A stretch of DNA of 64,000 nucleotides from positions 1 through 64,000 of the forward strand of contig JAOATK010000035.1 in NCBI GenBank assembly GCA_030158115.1, written 5' to 3'. The position numbers were made by a program, and so were the translations under genes. Under the pieces are notes generated by a model that saw only the letters and a program-made list of their open reading frames with translations, had not been told where the DNA came from and ran no database searches. This document shows positions 1-8,974 of the stretch, in pieces (positions within the stretch are counted from its first letter, which is position 1; each line of letters starts with the position of its first letter). Origin of the DNA: Legionella sp. (GTDB lineage Bacteria; Pseudomonadota; Gammaproteobacteria; Legionellales; Legionellaceae).

Positions 1-1
1 T

Positions 2-463
2 AGTCTTTTGGTATTAGCTTTCATGCAACAGTTGTTGGTGTATCAGAAGTCAATTACCCAACAAGAGCAAGAGCATCAACAGTTTTATCAGTTGGAAGAG
101 GTGGCACTAAAGCTGGTTCGCACCTCCCATAATACCTCTTGTATGGCTCATAGTGATTCAGCTAATGGCACAATTCAACGACTTTTGCATAATAAGGGGT
201 GTTTATTTAAAAATTATCGCTATTATATTGAAGAATTAGGAACGTTTCCTTGTTTGATTGTGAGTATAGATGGAAAAAAAAGAGCAACAAATCATCGACG
301 AATTTCTATAATACAATTGATAGATGGAATACCTCATTCCTTATTGCAACTAAGATTTATTGCCACAAGCTCAGAAACCAAGTGTTCAACGATAGGGCAT
401 TCAGTCAAAACAGGCCTGAGCAGTTGGCGTTATTTTGGTTCATTAGATGATATGTTTTTATAG
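2..463 (+). CDS. Pseudopilin-like membrane protein, 5' end outside window
   Basis: The reading frame is open to the left edge, so the true start lies outside the window. The visible N-terminus is hydrophobic (LLVLAFMQQLLVYQKS) and is followed by a polar, glutamine-rich helix (ITQQEQEHQQFYQLEEVAL). This resembles the N-terminal helix of type IV pilus or type II minor pseudopilins after their prepilin cleavage site. The rest is a small globular region with four cysteines. The closest idea is a PilX/PilV-like minor pilin, but no cleavage motif is visible and the family is not recognised with certainty. The stop codon lies inside a palindrome shared with the convergent next gene. Confidence 0.5.
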   Translation, partial: SLLVLAFMQQLLVYQKSITQQEQEHQQFYQLEEVALKLVRTSHNTSCMAHSDSANGTIQRLLHNKGCLFKNYRYYIEELGTFPCLIVSIDGKKRATNHRRISIIQLIDGIPHSLLQLRFIATSSETKCSTIGHSVKTGLSSWRYFGSLDDMFL

Positions 464-488
464 CCTGGATTTGGCTGCATCCAGGCTA
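461..488. repeat. Family A palindrome between convergent genes
   Basis: The arms TAGCCTGGAT and ATCCAGGCTA are perfectly complementary (10 bp) around an 8-nt loop. The outer TAG at each end is the stop codon of the flanking gene: 461-463 on the plus strand and 486-488 on the minus strand. It could act as a bidirectional transcription stop. Related elements occur at 15319, 28930, 48376 and 53986. Confidence 0.8.
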
Positions 489-1274
489 TTTGAGCTGAGG
501 GCTTGACTCCTCGGGATCAGGCGTTGTAGTTGAGTTATTGGTTTGAGCTTTTTCTTTAGCGTCATATTTTTTTTTGTAGGAATTAAATTTGTCTGTGTCT
601 TGTTGAAGTTTTGATTTTCCAAGATTAGAAAAAAAGTTTGTAATATTGGATACAATATCTGATAGGGCAGATAATATTTTTCTTATGATACTGTTGGGTA
701 CCATTTCTACCAATTTTGATTTCTTTGCGTTACCTAAAACCCCCTTTATATAAGTTGGTACAACCTGAAACTCCCCTCCCGCAGTTTCATATTCCTTCTT
801 TTTTAGAGAGGCTTCAGTTTTGTTTAGTTGACTTATAGCTGAATTAATGGAGCCTATCATTATACCTGCGTCATTTAAAAGTAGTTTGTCTTGATCAAGG
901 ATAACGTCTTTTTTTGAACAATATTTTGAAAAATCCGTACCCGCATCGATATAAAGTTGATCTCGATTACGAATCGCCTCTCCCTTTTCATCAAACGTTT
1001 GGATTGTGTAAGCCTTTTCAAGGAAAAAAGAAGGCACCACATTAAAATTTGCTTCTGAACCCTGCGTGTAATAATGTTCTGCATTCTCATATCCAGTATC
1101 AACGACGTGATATAGTTCTGCTTTGAGGTTTTCAAGATGTTGACGTGATGATTTGATGTATTTTTTAATCATTGCTTCGTTATTAATAATATCTTCTTTC
1201 GTTATAGGTTCCATTGGATCAGGTTTTAAACCAAGCTTACTTGGAATTGCAATTTTTTCTTCTTTGATTTTCAT
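486..1274 (-). CDS. Orphan Lys-rich protein, effector candidate
   Basis: A 262-residue protein that I do not recognise. It is highly charged and mostly helical by composition. There is no signal peptide. A moderately hydrophobic amphipathic segment (IIRKILSALSDIVSNITNFF) lies near residue 195. The C-terminal tail is polar with a short acidic stretch (PDPEESSPQLK), which is the kind of tail found on Dot/Icm substrates. That is inference from composition, not a family assignment. It stands alone, convergent with the pseudopilin-like gene and divergent from mltA. The ATG start is preceded only by a weak ribosome-binding site. Confidence 0.7.
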   Translation of the reverse strand: MKIKEEKIAIPSKLGLKPDPMEPITKEDIINNEAMIKKYIKSSRQHLENLKAELYHVVDTGYENAEHYYTQGSEANFNVVPSFFLEKAYTIQTFDEKGEAIRNRDQLYIDAGTDFSKYCSKKDVILDQDKLLLNDAGIMIGSINSAISQLNKTEASLKKKEYETAGGEFQVVPTYIKGVLGNAKKSKLVEMVPNSIIRKILSALSDIVSNITNFFSNLGKSKLQQDTDKFNSYKKKYDAKEKAQTNNSTTTPDPEESSPQLK

Positions 1275-1419
1275 GATATTAAAATCCAGTTAGTTCTACT
1301 AATGTTAAGTATAGCTAATAAAAATTAAATAAATATTAAGTCTGGATTAAATTTAGGTAGGCTAAAAAGCTATTTTTTAGTTGTAATATATCTCAAAATG
1401 TGTAAAAATAGCCCTCATT

Positions 1420-2622
1420 ATGAAAACAAAATTACTCGTTACTACATTACTTTTCTTCTTAATTGCTTTAGGCGCATGTGCCTGGTGGTTTTGGTTCGCG
1501 CAGCCTGCTTCTATGTTCAAACAGGTTACTTTTAAGCAACTTCCAGGATGGGAGTCTGCGGAATTGAAAAAGTCATTGCTGACATTTCAGACCTCCTGTC
1601 GCGCCTTTATTAAACAAAATCCTGAAAAAATTGTCGGAACAGAGCATATAGAGCTGAAGGTTAAGGATTGGCAGCCTGCTTGTGATGCGGCTTTAGCTGT
1701 GAATCCTGTCACTGAAAAGACGGCTAAAGCGTTTTTCCATGAGTGGTTTCTTCCTGTAGAATTTTATGATAAAAAATCAGGTCCAGGACTGTTTACAGGG
1801 TATTATGTTCCCGCAATCAAGGGAAGTTACACCCAATCTAAGGAATTTAGTGTTCCTTTATATGAAACCCCTAAGGATTTGGTTACTGTTAATTTGAGTG
1901 TGTTTTTTAACGATCTAAAAAATCGTCGGATTTTTGGTCGTGTAAAGAATAACAGGTTGGTGCCTTATTATAGTCGCAAGCAAATCAATGAAGGGGCTCT
2001 TAAAGGAAAAGCGCATGTTTTAGCTTGGATAAACAGCCCTATAGATCGATTGTTTTTAGAAATTCAAGGTTCAGGAGTCATTGAGCTCGAAAACGGCCAA
2101 ACACTTTCTGTCGGTTATGATGCCCAAAATGGGATGCCGTATACTGCCATTGCCGCGGTCTTAATTAGAAAAGGTGTCATGAGTCGTGATACAGCTTCTA
2201 TGCAGACTATTAAACGTTATTTAACAGAACATCCAGAAGAGTTAGATGCTGTTATTAATCAAAACAAATCCTTTGTTTTTTTTCGTAAAATGGATCAAGG
2301 AGTCGCTTTAGGTACGCAAGGTGTTTCTTTAACTGCAGGCTATTCTTTAGCAGTGGATACGCAATGGATTCCTCTGGGCACACCGCTTTGGTTAAATACC
2401 ACACGCCCAGATAGTCAACATCCTAATATCAGTAAGCCCATGCAGCGATTGATGATTGCTCAAGATACAGGTGGCGCGATTCGCGGTAAGATTCGTGGTG
2501 ATGTATTTTGGGGTGAGGGCGATAAGGCTACCTTAATTGCCGGGCATATGAAAAATAGTGGTCATTATTGGTTGTTATTACCTCGTCAGGCAATATCCCG
2601 GCTAGAGAAAAAAGTGAGTTAG
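1420..2622 (+). CDS. mltA: Membrane-bound lytic murein transglycosylase A
   Basis: MltA cleaves peptidoglycan glycan strands to 1,6-anhydro-muramyl products. The 400-residue protein has an N-terminal hydrophobic segment (residues 5-26), the MltA domain (PGLFTGYYVP, residues about 125-134, and the LFLEIQGSG block) and a C-terminal 3D domain (AQDTGGAIRGKIRGDVFWG) carrying the conserved aspartates. E. coli MltA is about 365 residues, so the length fits. LGAC near residue 20 resembles a lipobox, but it is followed by AWWFWFAQ, so a transmembrane anchor is as likely as a lipoprotein. It is monocistronic, between two orphan genes on the opposite strand. Confidence 0.93.
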   Translation: MKTKLLVTTLLFFLIALGACAWWFWFAQPASMFKQVTFKQLPGWESAELKKSLLTFQTSCRAFIKQNPEKIVGTEHIELKVKDWQPACDAALAVNPVTEKTAKAFFHEWFLPVEFYDKKSGPGLFTGYYVPAIKGSYTQSKEFSVPLYETPKDLVTVNLSVFFNDLKNRRIFGRVKNNRLVPYYSRKQINEGALKGKAHVLAWINSPIDRLFLEIQGSGVIELENGQTLSVGYDAQNGMPYTAIAAVLIRKGVMSRDTASMQTIKRYLTEHPEELDAVINQNKSFVFFRKMDQGVALGTQGVSLTAGYSLAVDTQWIPLGTPLWLNTTRPDSQHPNISKPMQRLMIAQDTGGAIRGKIRGDVFWGEGDKATLIAGHMKNSGHYWLLLPRQAISRLEKKVS

Positions 2623-2654
2623 CCTAAGAAGTAGTCGTGATGCAACGAAGCTAA

Positions 2655-3134
2655 TCAAGGATGTGTTTTTGGTAATGAGTTGTCTTTTTCATCCGGGGTA
2701 GGCGGCGCTAGTGTTGAGATCTTCTCTTCTAATTGGTTTAATTTTATCAATTTCGTAAGCGCAAAACTTGATTCCATTTGCCTGTTGTAGCTTTTTTCAT
2801 CGTTGCTTTGAAACAGTTTTTCACTACGTAAAATAAAACGAAGAATCCTTATAAAGCAGCTTGCTTCTTCAGGCTTTTTAGGGGTGACCGTTTTAACACC
2901 ATCAATAAAAGACTGAACTGCTAGACAATAATTATCTCTCCTTTGATTAAACAGGTTATCCTTCTCTTTAGCCGGAATATCAGTTGGAAGATTAGTTAAC
3001 GGCAGATACTCATGTATTTTTTCTGCATTAGGAATAGGAATATTCTGATTTTGGGCTCCAATAAGGAGGGTTCTAAATTCCCGAATCATTTCTTCTAAAT
3101 TCGCAATATCTCTATCTTGTTTTTCATTCAACAT
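2655..3134 (-). CDS. Hypothetical protein
   Basis: Unrecognised, about 159 residues and mostly helical, with no signal peptide or membrane segment. The frame is open back to a TTG at 3182. I place the start at the internal ATG at 3134 because GGAG lies 8 nt upstream of it, whereas the TTG has no ribosome-binding site. The tail is proline/aspartate-rich (LAPPTPDEKDNSLPKTHP). The position next to other orphan Legionella-type genes suggests an accessory gene, possibly an effector candidate. No function can be read from it. Confidence 0.6.
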   Translation of the reverse strand: MLNEKQDRDIANLEEMIREFRTLLIGAQNQNIPIPNAEKIHEYLPLTNLPTDIPAKEKDNLFNQRRDNYCLAVQSFIDGVKTVTPKKPEEASCFIRILRFILRSEKLFQSNDEKSYNRQMESSFALTKLIKLNQLEEKISTLAPPTPDEKDNSLPKTHP

Positions 3135-3250
3135 AGGATAATCTCCAAAATAAAAAACCTCAGTCCTAGGAGCTGACGACAATCTAACTTTTCAAGACCT
3201 ACGTCATACATTGGCACTTTAAATTTGAATCGCTTTGAACGGCAACTCTT

Positions 3251-4090
3251 CTAATGATAAGGTAGCAGCTGGAAGTTACTGGATTCTATCCCGGCAGTGA
3301 TAGGCTGTGCGCTATTACCTTTTAATGCCTCATCCAAGCTAATAAATTTATATCCATTCTTTTTATACATTTCAAGAACATCTTCCAAGCAGAAACTGTT
3401 TAACAAATTAGCATGAATAAGTAAAATTTGTTTGATAGGTTGTCCTTCTACTTTATGTGCTCGACGTTCTGCCGCTAAAGTTTGTTTCCATATATAAGCT
3501 AAGTAACTTTTTTTAAATTCATTAATATGTTGAGGTCTTTTGCTGTAAGGAATCTTGTAGAGTCTTGCATTAAATTCATAATCTTTACTGTCAATAGTGA
3601 CTGGTGCAATGGTGTATTGATGTTGTGCTAAATAAGTTTGAACCTTTTGTTTTTTCTCACCAGTTCCTTCTGCAAGATAAGGATAGCGAAAATATTTAGG
3701 ATGGGTCATCACTCGGGCCAAAACGGTGTCAGCATGTTCAATGTCTGCGATGTATTTTTCGGCACTCATTTGGTTTAATCCCTCATGGGTGTATGTGTGA
3801 TTCCCTAAATTAAAGCCCTGATTTCTAAAGATTTCGAGTAAATCCCACTCATTTTTTGCCACGGCACCACCAATCACAAAACCAGTAGCAGGCACTTGAT
3901 AATCAGTGAAAGCTTTGACGATTGCCATGAATCTATCTTGAGTTCTCTTTAAGCTAGAAGGGGTATTTGTTCCAGAGCCTACAAAGGGTAGATCATCAAT
4001 AGTAATGGCGATTTGACGCTCTTCTTCAGCAAAGCTTGGAAGGGTAAAAGTATATAAAAATATGGCTGTAAGACTCCATCGCAATAACAT
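3251..4090 (-). CDS. Secreted polysaccharide deacetylase (NodB fold)
   Basis: A 279-residue carbohydrate esterase family 4 protein. It has a Sec signal peptide (MLLRWSLTAIFLYTFTLPSFA), so it acts in the periplasm or outside. NodB motifs are visible: motif 1 TIDDLP (catalytic Asp-Asp, near residue 32), motif 2 GNHTYTHEG (metal-binding HxxxH) and motif 3 YFRYPYLAEG. These enzymes remove acetyl groups from N-acetylglucosamine polymers such as peptidoglycan or poly-GlcNAc, and the substrate here cannot be told from the sequence. It is a single gene, next to orphan genes on the same strand. Confidence 0.88.
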   Translation of the reverse strand: MLLRWSLTAIFLYTFTLPSFAEEERQIAITIDDLPFVGSGTNTPSSLKRTQDRFMAIVKAFTDYQVPATGFVIGGAVAKNEWDLLEIFRNQGFNLGNHTYTHEGLNQMSAEKYIADIEHADTVLARVMTHPKYFRYPYLAEGTGEKKQKVQTYLAQHQYTIAPVTIDSKDYEFNARLYKIPYSKRPQHINEFKKSYLAYIWKQTLAAERRAHKVEGQPIKQILLIHANLLNSFCLEDVLEMYKKNGYKFISLDEALKGNSAQPITAGIESSNFQLLPYH

Positions 4091-4186
4091 GGTATCCCCT
4101 GATTTTGTTATTCTTATTTTTTAACTATAGTAGAGAATTTTAAAAAAAGTAGGGAGGTGAAATAAGCAATATGCAAAATAGTAAAT

Positions 4187-5776
4187 TTAGTTGAAGTTAT
4201 GCGCTAAAACTAACTCGCCAGAAGCGCCATCCGCAGCTGGTTTTGGCTGAATAAGTCTATAGATATCATGAGAGGGCGTTTCGGTATGATGAGAATGATT
4301 TTGATAAGTGTTTTTTAACTGATAGGCAAGATAGGCTACAGTTAAGCAAACAGCAACAGGCCAGGAAATAATAGTAGCACTAATAATAAAAGCTATTCCG
4401 CCTACATTGTATGCCAAAGTCTTCCAAAAATCGCTCTGACTTTGATCGCATTCCTTATTCAATAGTTGCAATAAGAGATGATGTTGTTCATCCTCTAAAA
4501 GAGCGCCATTTAATTGTTCTCGGTGTAGTGCGATTCGAGTTTGCTGATACTTTTTATAGTCATTAGCTGTATTATATAAAGCGTTTCCTAACATACTCAC
4601 AAGAGCTATGCCTAAGAGTACCACTGGGCCACTGCATAGCAAGGTGAGAGCATAACCACAGGCTAGTATGGTTGCAGCCAGTATATTGATGGCATAATAA
4701 TGAACGCTGGCTTTCCATTCATCCTCTAAAATATCCAGCTGTCTTTGAATAATGCTCTGTTCAACAGCGTTTGCTTGTTTTTTCTCTGTGGCCAGCTCAT
4801 GCTTGCGTCGATTGTATTCGAGGCCTTGGTAAAGCCATTGGCCTGAGAGTAATAAGAAGTCAAATACTAGGAAAATTAAAGTAATGGGTGGTACAGCCAG
4901 CGAAGAAATATGAAACAAATTATTGTAGGTGGTTAATAAAGTCACAGTGCCCCAAACAAAATCATTTGCCATAATAAAACCACGTTCTTGAAGTTCTTGT
5001 TTTAATACTTTGGCCACAGAAAATACTGAATTTATTGCGGCTTCTAAGGTTTTTTTCATTAGCATGATGAGATTAAGAAGAAAGCGCAGAAATGAAAGGA
5101 TGATTCCTAAGATGGCCGATGGCTCTCGTGATTTATTTAAAAAATTTATTCCCTCTGCAAAGGTAAATTGATGTCCAATGACTTGCTGCAGCCTTTGAAT
5201 AAAATAAAAAAAAGAGCTTTTTTCCACTAGCATCAATATATTAGCGGCTAAGTTACGACTGTATCCAAACTTTGATCGATTTGAATTGATATTACCTGCA
5301 TATTGAGACAGCTTAGATATGCCTTTAAAAAATAAGGGGTGTTCTTCACTGGGAATTTCATGGGTTTTTAATAAAAGAAGATGCAGTTCATTGGGAAGTC
5401 GTTGGCCTTGTTGTTTAATAAATTCAGTGATTACTTCTTTTTGTTTTTTTAATTTCTTTAATTCGGGGCTATTTTCATTGCTTTGATAATGAAACAGCAT
5501 TAAATCACACAGAAAATGGAGTAAAAAAGCGATCTCAATGTTTTTTTCAAAATGGCTCTTATTTGAAATAAATAATTGGTATAAAGAAAAAAATTCAAAT
5601 TTTAACTCATTTAAATCAAAATCAGCCACTTTAAAGGAAATGTGGTCAACATTCTGAAATGATCTAGTAAAAAATGCATGTTTTATGGGACCAATTTTTG
5701 TTCTACTCACTAGAATTCTCTTGAGATAAAGTGAAACACCAGCAGGGTTGAACATTATTTTATCATTAAGTTGCAT
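4187..5776 (-). CDS. Orphan multi-pass membrane protein, effector candidate
   Basis: A 529-residue protein that I do not recognise. The N-terminal half is helical and soluble, with phenylalanine/leucine-rich stretches. Hydrophobic segments follow at about residues 225-240, 280-315 (FLVFDFLLLSGQW), 360-395 (ILACGYALTLLCSGPVVLLG) and 455-480 (VGGIAFIISATIISW). Charged helices containing EKKQANAVEQ and EDEQHHLLLQLLNKE separate the membrane pairs. There is no signal peptide and no enzymatic motif. Hairpin-like transmembrane pairs between long helical cytosolic parts are common in Legionella effectors that insert into host membranes; for this gene that is inference. Confidence 0.72.
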   Translation of the reverse strand: MQLNDKIMFNPAGVSLYLKRILVSRTKIGPIKHAFFTRSFQNVDHISFKVADFDLNELKFEFFSLYQLFISNKSHFEKNIEIAFLLHFLCDLMLFHYQSNENSPELKKLKKQKEVITEFIKQQGQRLPNELHLLLLKTHEIPSEEHPLFFKGISKLSQYAGNINSNRSKFGYSRNLAANILMLVEKSSFFYFIQRLQQVIGHQFTFAEGINFLNKSREPSAILGIILSFLRFLLNLIMLMKKTLEAAINSVFSVAKVLKQELQERGFIMANDFVWGTVTLLTTYNNLFHISSLAVPPITLIFLVFDFLLLSGQWLYQGLEYNRRKHELATEKKQANAVEQSIIQRQLDILEDEWKASVHYYAINILAATILACGYALTLLCSGPVVLLGIALVSMLGNALYNTANDYKKYQQTRIALHREQLNGALLEDEQHHLLLQLLNKECDQSQSDFWKTLAYNVGGIAFIISATIISWPVAVCLTVAYLAYQLKNTYQNHSHHTETPSHDIYRLIQPKPAADGASGELVLAHNFN

Positions 5777-5831
5777 TAAATCAACTGGTTACGCCTTGTA
5801 TTAAATATTTTATATGGATGATGGTTTAATT

Positions 5832-5860
5832 TTGATCTGTTTTGGGGTTGGGTGTATAAT
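5832..5860 (+). promoter_or_regulatory. Sigma-70 promoter for the HAD-like gene
   Basis: TTGATC (5832-5837) and a perfect TATAAT (5855-5860) are separated by 17 nt, 52 nt upstream of the ATG at 5912. The gene also has a good ribosome-binding site (GTAGGAGATA). Confidence 0.75.
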
Positions 5861-5911
5861 ATTTGTCAATAAAAATGAACTCAGTAATAATTCCGTAGGA
5901 GATAGCACAGC

Positions 5912-6616
5912 ATGGCTTATTTAATTTTAGATCTCGATGAAACCGTTATAAAGCATGTGGAGTCAGAGTATCCAGTTCATCCAGATCACATTTTATCGCC
6001 TAATCCATGTCGTCTTTTTTGGCAAGGGTATAATCATATTTTTCATATTATTAACAGAGAAAAAATCTCAGCACTTATACAAAGTGCTTATACAGATCAT
6101 GATGGCGTTATTATAATGACTTCCGGTGTGTGGCCTAAAGAAATCCTTGCTGAATTGACCGAAAATCTTAATCTAACGGAAGAGGTAAGTGCAAAAATGC
6201 GAGAATGTCGGTTTCATTCGGCAATAACTGATGCCATCATATTGAATAAGCATCCAATAATAGTTCAGTTGTTGCCTAAAGGAGTTCGTTTTAAAGCAAT
6301 TATAGAAAAGCTTCCTGAATTACGTCATAAAAATTTTGTGATGCTGGATAATGATGCAGCGCACTTGCGTTCATTTAATAATTTTTCCAATGTAACAGCT
6401 GTATTAGCCACAACCGAGACAGCGAGTATGAAATTTTATCAAGAAGCAACGGAAGCAATGGATGCAATGAAACTTATGGAGATAGCTGACGATCAGTTTA
6501 GGAAAGAGTCTATGGATAAAAGAGATGCTTTTTTCTCTTCTGAAAGTCCCAAGGCCAAGAGAAGAGCACCATGTGCCTCGATAGAAAATTTACCTGCTAC
6601 TTCTTTAGATGTTTGA
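5912..6616 (+). CDS. HAD-like protein, DUF2608-type candidate
   Basis: A 234-residue protein whose N-terminus reads LILDLDETVIK, the DxDxT/V nucleophile motif of the haloacid dehalogenase superfamily (Asp7, Asp9). A later IIMTSGVW fits motif II (Thr/Ser) and FVMLDNDAAHL fits the acidic motif III/IV. This suggests a Mg-dependent phosphatase or phosphotransferase, with unknown substrate. The C-terminal 40 residues are polar and basic (SPKAKRRAP) without obvious fold. There is no signal peptide. It has its own sigma-70 promoter. The family name is a guess, and the HAD motif is the firm part. Confidence 0.7.
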   Translation: MAYLILDLDETVIKHVESEYPVHPDHILSPNPCRLFWQGYNHIFHIINREKISALIQSAYTDHDGVIIMTSGVWPKEILAELTENLNLTEEVSAKMRECRFHSAITDAIILNKHPIIVQLLPKGVRFKAIIEKLPELRHKNFVMLDNDAAHLRSFNNFSNVTAVLATTETASMKFYQEATEAMDAMKLMEIADDQFRKESMDKRDAFFSSESPKAKRRAPCASIENLPATSLDV

Positions 6617-6675
6617 TAATTCATTTCGTAAGAGTTTGTGCGCCAAGCTTCGATGGGCGCACCGACCCGTTTCTA

Positions 6676-7698
6676 TTAGATGATGCCGGAATCTAATAAG
6701 TTATTAATGTCATTTTGAACTGGCTCAACTGCTTGAGATAATGCCGTAGGTGGTTGCTTAAAAAATGTACCTTTATACCTATGGTCTGTTACGACTTGGA
6801 CAACGATTGCGGGGATAATGGTGAGCGCTGCTAATAGGCCTAAAAAGCCTTTTAAAATTGGATGTAAGGCATGCCAACCTTGATGCTTTTTAAATTCTTT
6901 TTGAGCCGTAGCAAGGGTGGTTTTACAAGTTATTTTAAAAGTGTCTAAGTTATCAGTTGTTATAGGGCCTTGAAAAAGAGTGGTGACTTGAGTCGTCAAA
7001 TCTTTGCTAAGTTTTTCACATCCTTTAATCTGATTAAGTTTTTCTAATAAGATGTTAAAATTTACTCTAAATTGTTCTTGCTCTGGGCTGTAAAGACTGC
7101 GGGCTTGATTTAATATGGATTGTTGCAGGATTTGCTCATCAAATTTGAGCTCTTTTTGATGTTTATACAGGTAATCTAACGCTTCGGCCTGGTCCGTTGT
7201 CCTTAGATAATACAAATAATTTGTGGCATTAACTAAATTTTGATGGGTTGCTTCAACCAGAAAAAATAAATGCTCACCCTGCTCTAAGCCCCACTTTGCA
7301 TTAACCGTAAGCAACGATTCTCCCTGCGGTGTTAACTGTTCATTCGCTGTTGCTTGGTAATTATTACTTTCAGTAGAGTAATTAATCCAACCGTTTACAG
7401 TACGATCAAAATAAAGTGTTTGCCAATGTCCCGCACCATCACTTGTGCCTGTACGCAATAAATAACTTGCTTTTTTATCAAGGGTTTTAAAGGAATTTTC
7501 TAACGCAACTTTACTACAACCACTAAACCAAGTTTTCTTTTCATTATCATCACTGTATGAAAAGGCAGGCCCTAGATCAACTTGAGCATCTGAAACTGAC
7601 TCCGGATAGTTAAATGTTAATTGAACCTTAAGAACTAAAGCAGCTGCGCGGCTTAACATCTCTTCGGCACAGTTTTGGTTCATCTGACGTGGGGGCAT
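6676..7698 (-). CDS. Orphan protein with C-terminal membrane hairpin module
   Basis: A 340-residue protein with no recognised domain in residues 1-260. That part contains polar, Tyr-rich segments (DRTVNGWINYSTES, NYLYYLRTTDQAEALDYLY) and ends in helical residues. From Trp275 the chain has a hydrophobic run (about 281-304, GFLGLLAALTIIPAIVVQVV), then DHRYKGTFFKQPPT and a short acidic amphipathic tail. A very similar Trp / hydrophobic / basic / FF / polar-tail order closes the 1289-residue protein at 49032-52901. GGAATTAG precedes the ATG. It is an effector candidate by architecture only. Confidence 0.72.
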   Translation of the reverse strand: MPPRQMNQNCAEEMLSRAAALVLKVQLTFNYPESVSDAQVDLGPAFSYSDDNEKKTWFSGCSKVALENSFKTLDKKASYLLRTGTSDGAGHWQTLYFDRTVNGWINYSTESNNYQATANEQLTPQGESLLTVNAKWGLEQGEHLFFLVEATHQNLVNATNYLYYLRTTDQAEALDYLYKHQKELKFDEQILQQSILNQARSLYSPEQEQFRVNFNILLEKLNQIKGCEKLSKDLTTQVTTLFQGPITTDNLDTFKITCKTTLATAQKEFKKHQGWHALHPILKGFLGLLAALTIIPAIVVQVVTDHRYKGTFFKQPPTALSQAVEPVQNDINNLLDSGII

Positions 7699-7768
7699 TC
7701 TAATTCCAACCTATTTTTAGATAATCGTATTATACTTTATAAAGCCTTAAGAGATACTTAAGACGTTC

Positions 7769-8530
7769 TTATATCGCTGGGGAAGGGAAAAAATCTTCCG
7801 CCCAGAATTCCTGTTGTTGATATAATATTCTTTGTTTGGTTTCTTTCGATAAAAAGCCTACTTCCATAATACTTGTTTGACATAACCAGGTGGTTAATTC
7901 AGATGGTTTGGTGCTCTGAAATGCTTTGGGTGTAAATAACCCGGCATTTTTACCTTTGTTTTTATCTCGTGCTGAAATGTACTGAAATATCTCTACTCCA
8001 GATTCTCGCATACAGGCACCTAATGCTTGTGTTGCCATATAAGAGGTCGCTGATGTAAGAGAGGATTCATAATTAGAGAAAGGCGATTTGTCTAAAAAGA
8101 CACCCAGGTCACTTCTTACTTGCACTGAAAAAGAACTGTATTCACTAGAAATAATATGTTGAAAAGGCTCCTCAGGGCCCAGAAGATACACAAAGCGATA
8201 ATAGGCAGTTTCTGACAAGGCTGTTTCTATATTGAATGAACCATAAAATATTCCTGGTTCAAAAGTTGTTCCAAATCTCGAGCCATATTTAAGAGGTGGA
8301 TAGCGAAAAGGGGTTTTTAATAAATAATGTAAAGAATGAGAGTTGGCAGGGAAGAGGCTTTTGGTTGATTCAATGAGCTCCTCTAAAATGCCTTGTTCAT
8401 AGACAGTATTAACTAAGCCTAAGGTTGCACTTTGTTCTTGCGATTCGACTAATCGATAAATTTTTGCCATCATTGGTTTTATCTGATCTTTCCCAGAAGC
8501 TTTTTGCCATATATCTATTTCACTACTCAT
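7769..8530 (-). CDS. RES-domain toxin, NAD+-degrading type
   Basis: The downstream gene of a type II toxin-antitoxin pair, 253 residues. RES toxins are NAD+ phosphorylases/glycohydrolases that deplete the cell's NAD+. The active-site pattern is present: Arg85 (YGSRFG), Tyr96 (GIFYGSF) and Glu107 (ALSETAYYR), with the same 11-residue spacings as known RES proteins. A serine-rich segment (TSATSYMATQALG) would supply the late Ser. The gene overlaps the antitoxin stop by ATGA, so translation is probably coupled. Nothing appears truncated, so the toxin is likely functional. Confidence 0.85.
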   Translation of the reverse strand: MSSEIDIWQKASGKDQIKPMMAKIYRLVESQEQSATLGLVNTVYEQGILEELIESTKSLFPANSHSLHYLLKTPFRYPPLKYGSRFGTTFEPGIFYGSFNIETALSETAYYRFVYLLGPEEPFQHIISSEYSSFSVQVRSDLGVFLDKSPFSNYESSLTSATSYMATQALGACMRESGVEIFQYISARDKNKGKNAGLFTPKAFQSTKPSELTTWLCQTSIMEVGFLSKETKQRILYQQQEFWAEDFFPSPAI

Positions 8531-8892
8531 ATCTTTCCTCGAATAGCATCTAAATAATTTACTACTCGAGATAAACCTAAAACAGTTTTCATTGTATCTA
8601 AAGGAATGCCTTGTATGTGTCGGTTATTCGTTTTTAACCAATGCTTCATTGCTTCGATATTACCTCCATTGAGAGCAAATAATGAGCGATAAACACGGAT
8701 GAGCAATAGCGACAACTCACCTTCTTTGCTTTGAGAATTAATGTCTTTATTTTTTAGGGCACGCCCTAATGTATTACGATGGACCCCGATAATTTGAGAT
8801 ATTTCCTCATTAGAAAGATGAAGAATGTCTTTTAAATTATTGAGCGCCACAGCTAATACATAGCTTGCACTGGGTTGTGGTTGCATGTTCAT
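8527..8892 (-). CDS. Xre/MbcA/ParS-type antitoxin of the RES pair
   Basis: A 121-residue antitoxin with an N-terminal helix-turn-helix (LSNEEISQIIGVHRNTLGRAL) and a C-terminal DUF2384-like toxin-binding region (VYRSLFALNGGNIEAMKHWL and LGLSRVVNYLDAI). It should neutralise the RES toxin and repress its own operon. The frame extends upstream to a TTG at 8952, but I place the start at the ATG at 8892 because AGGA lies 7 nt before it. Its stop overlaps the toxin start (ATGA). Confidence 0.85.
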   Translation of the reverse strand: MNMQPQPSASYVLAVALNNLKDILHLSNEEISQIIGVHRNTLGRALKNKDINSQSKEGELSLLLIRVYRSLFALNGGNIEAMKHWLKTNNRHIQGIPLDTMKTVLGLSRVVNYLDAIRGKI

Positions 8893-8974
8893 AAGATATT
8901 CCTGATTGAACCATATATTTAATTTTAGCATGTTTTGCACCAATTGATGCAACTCATTTTGCAGTTTAAGTTAT

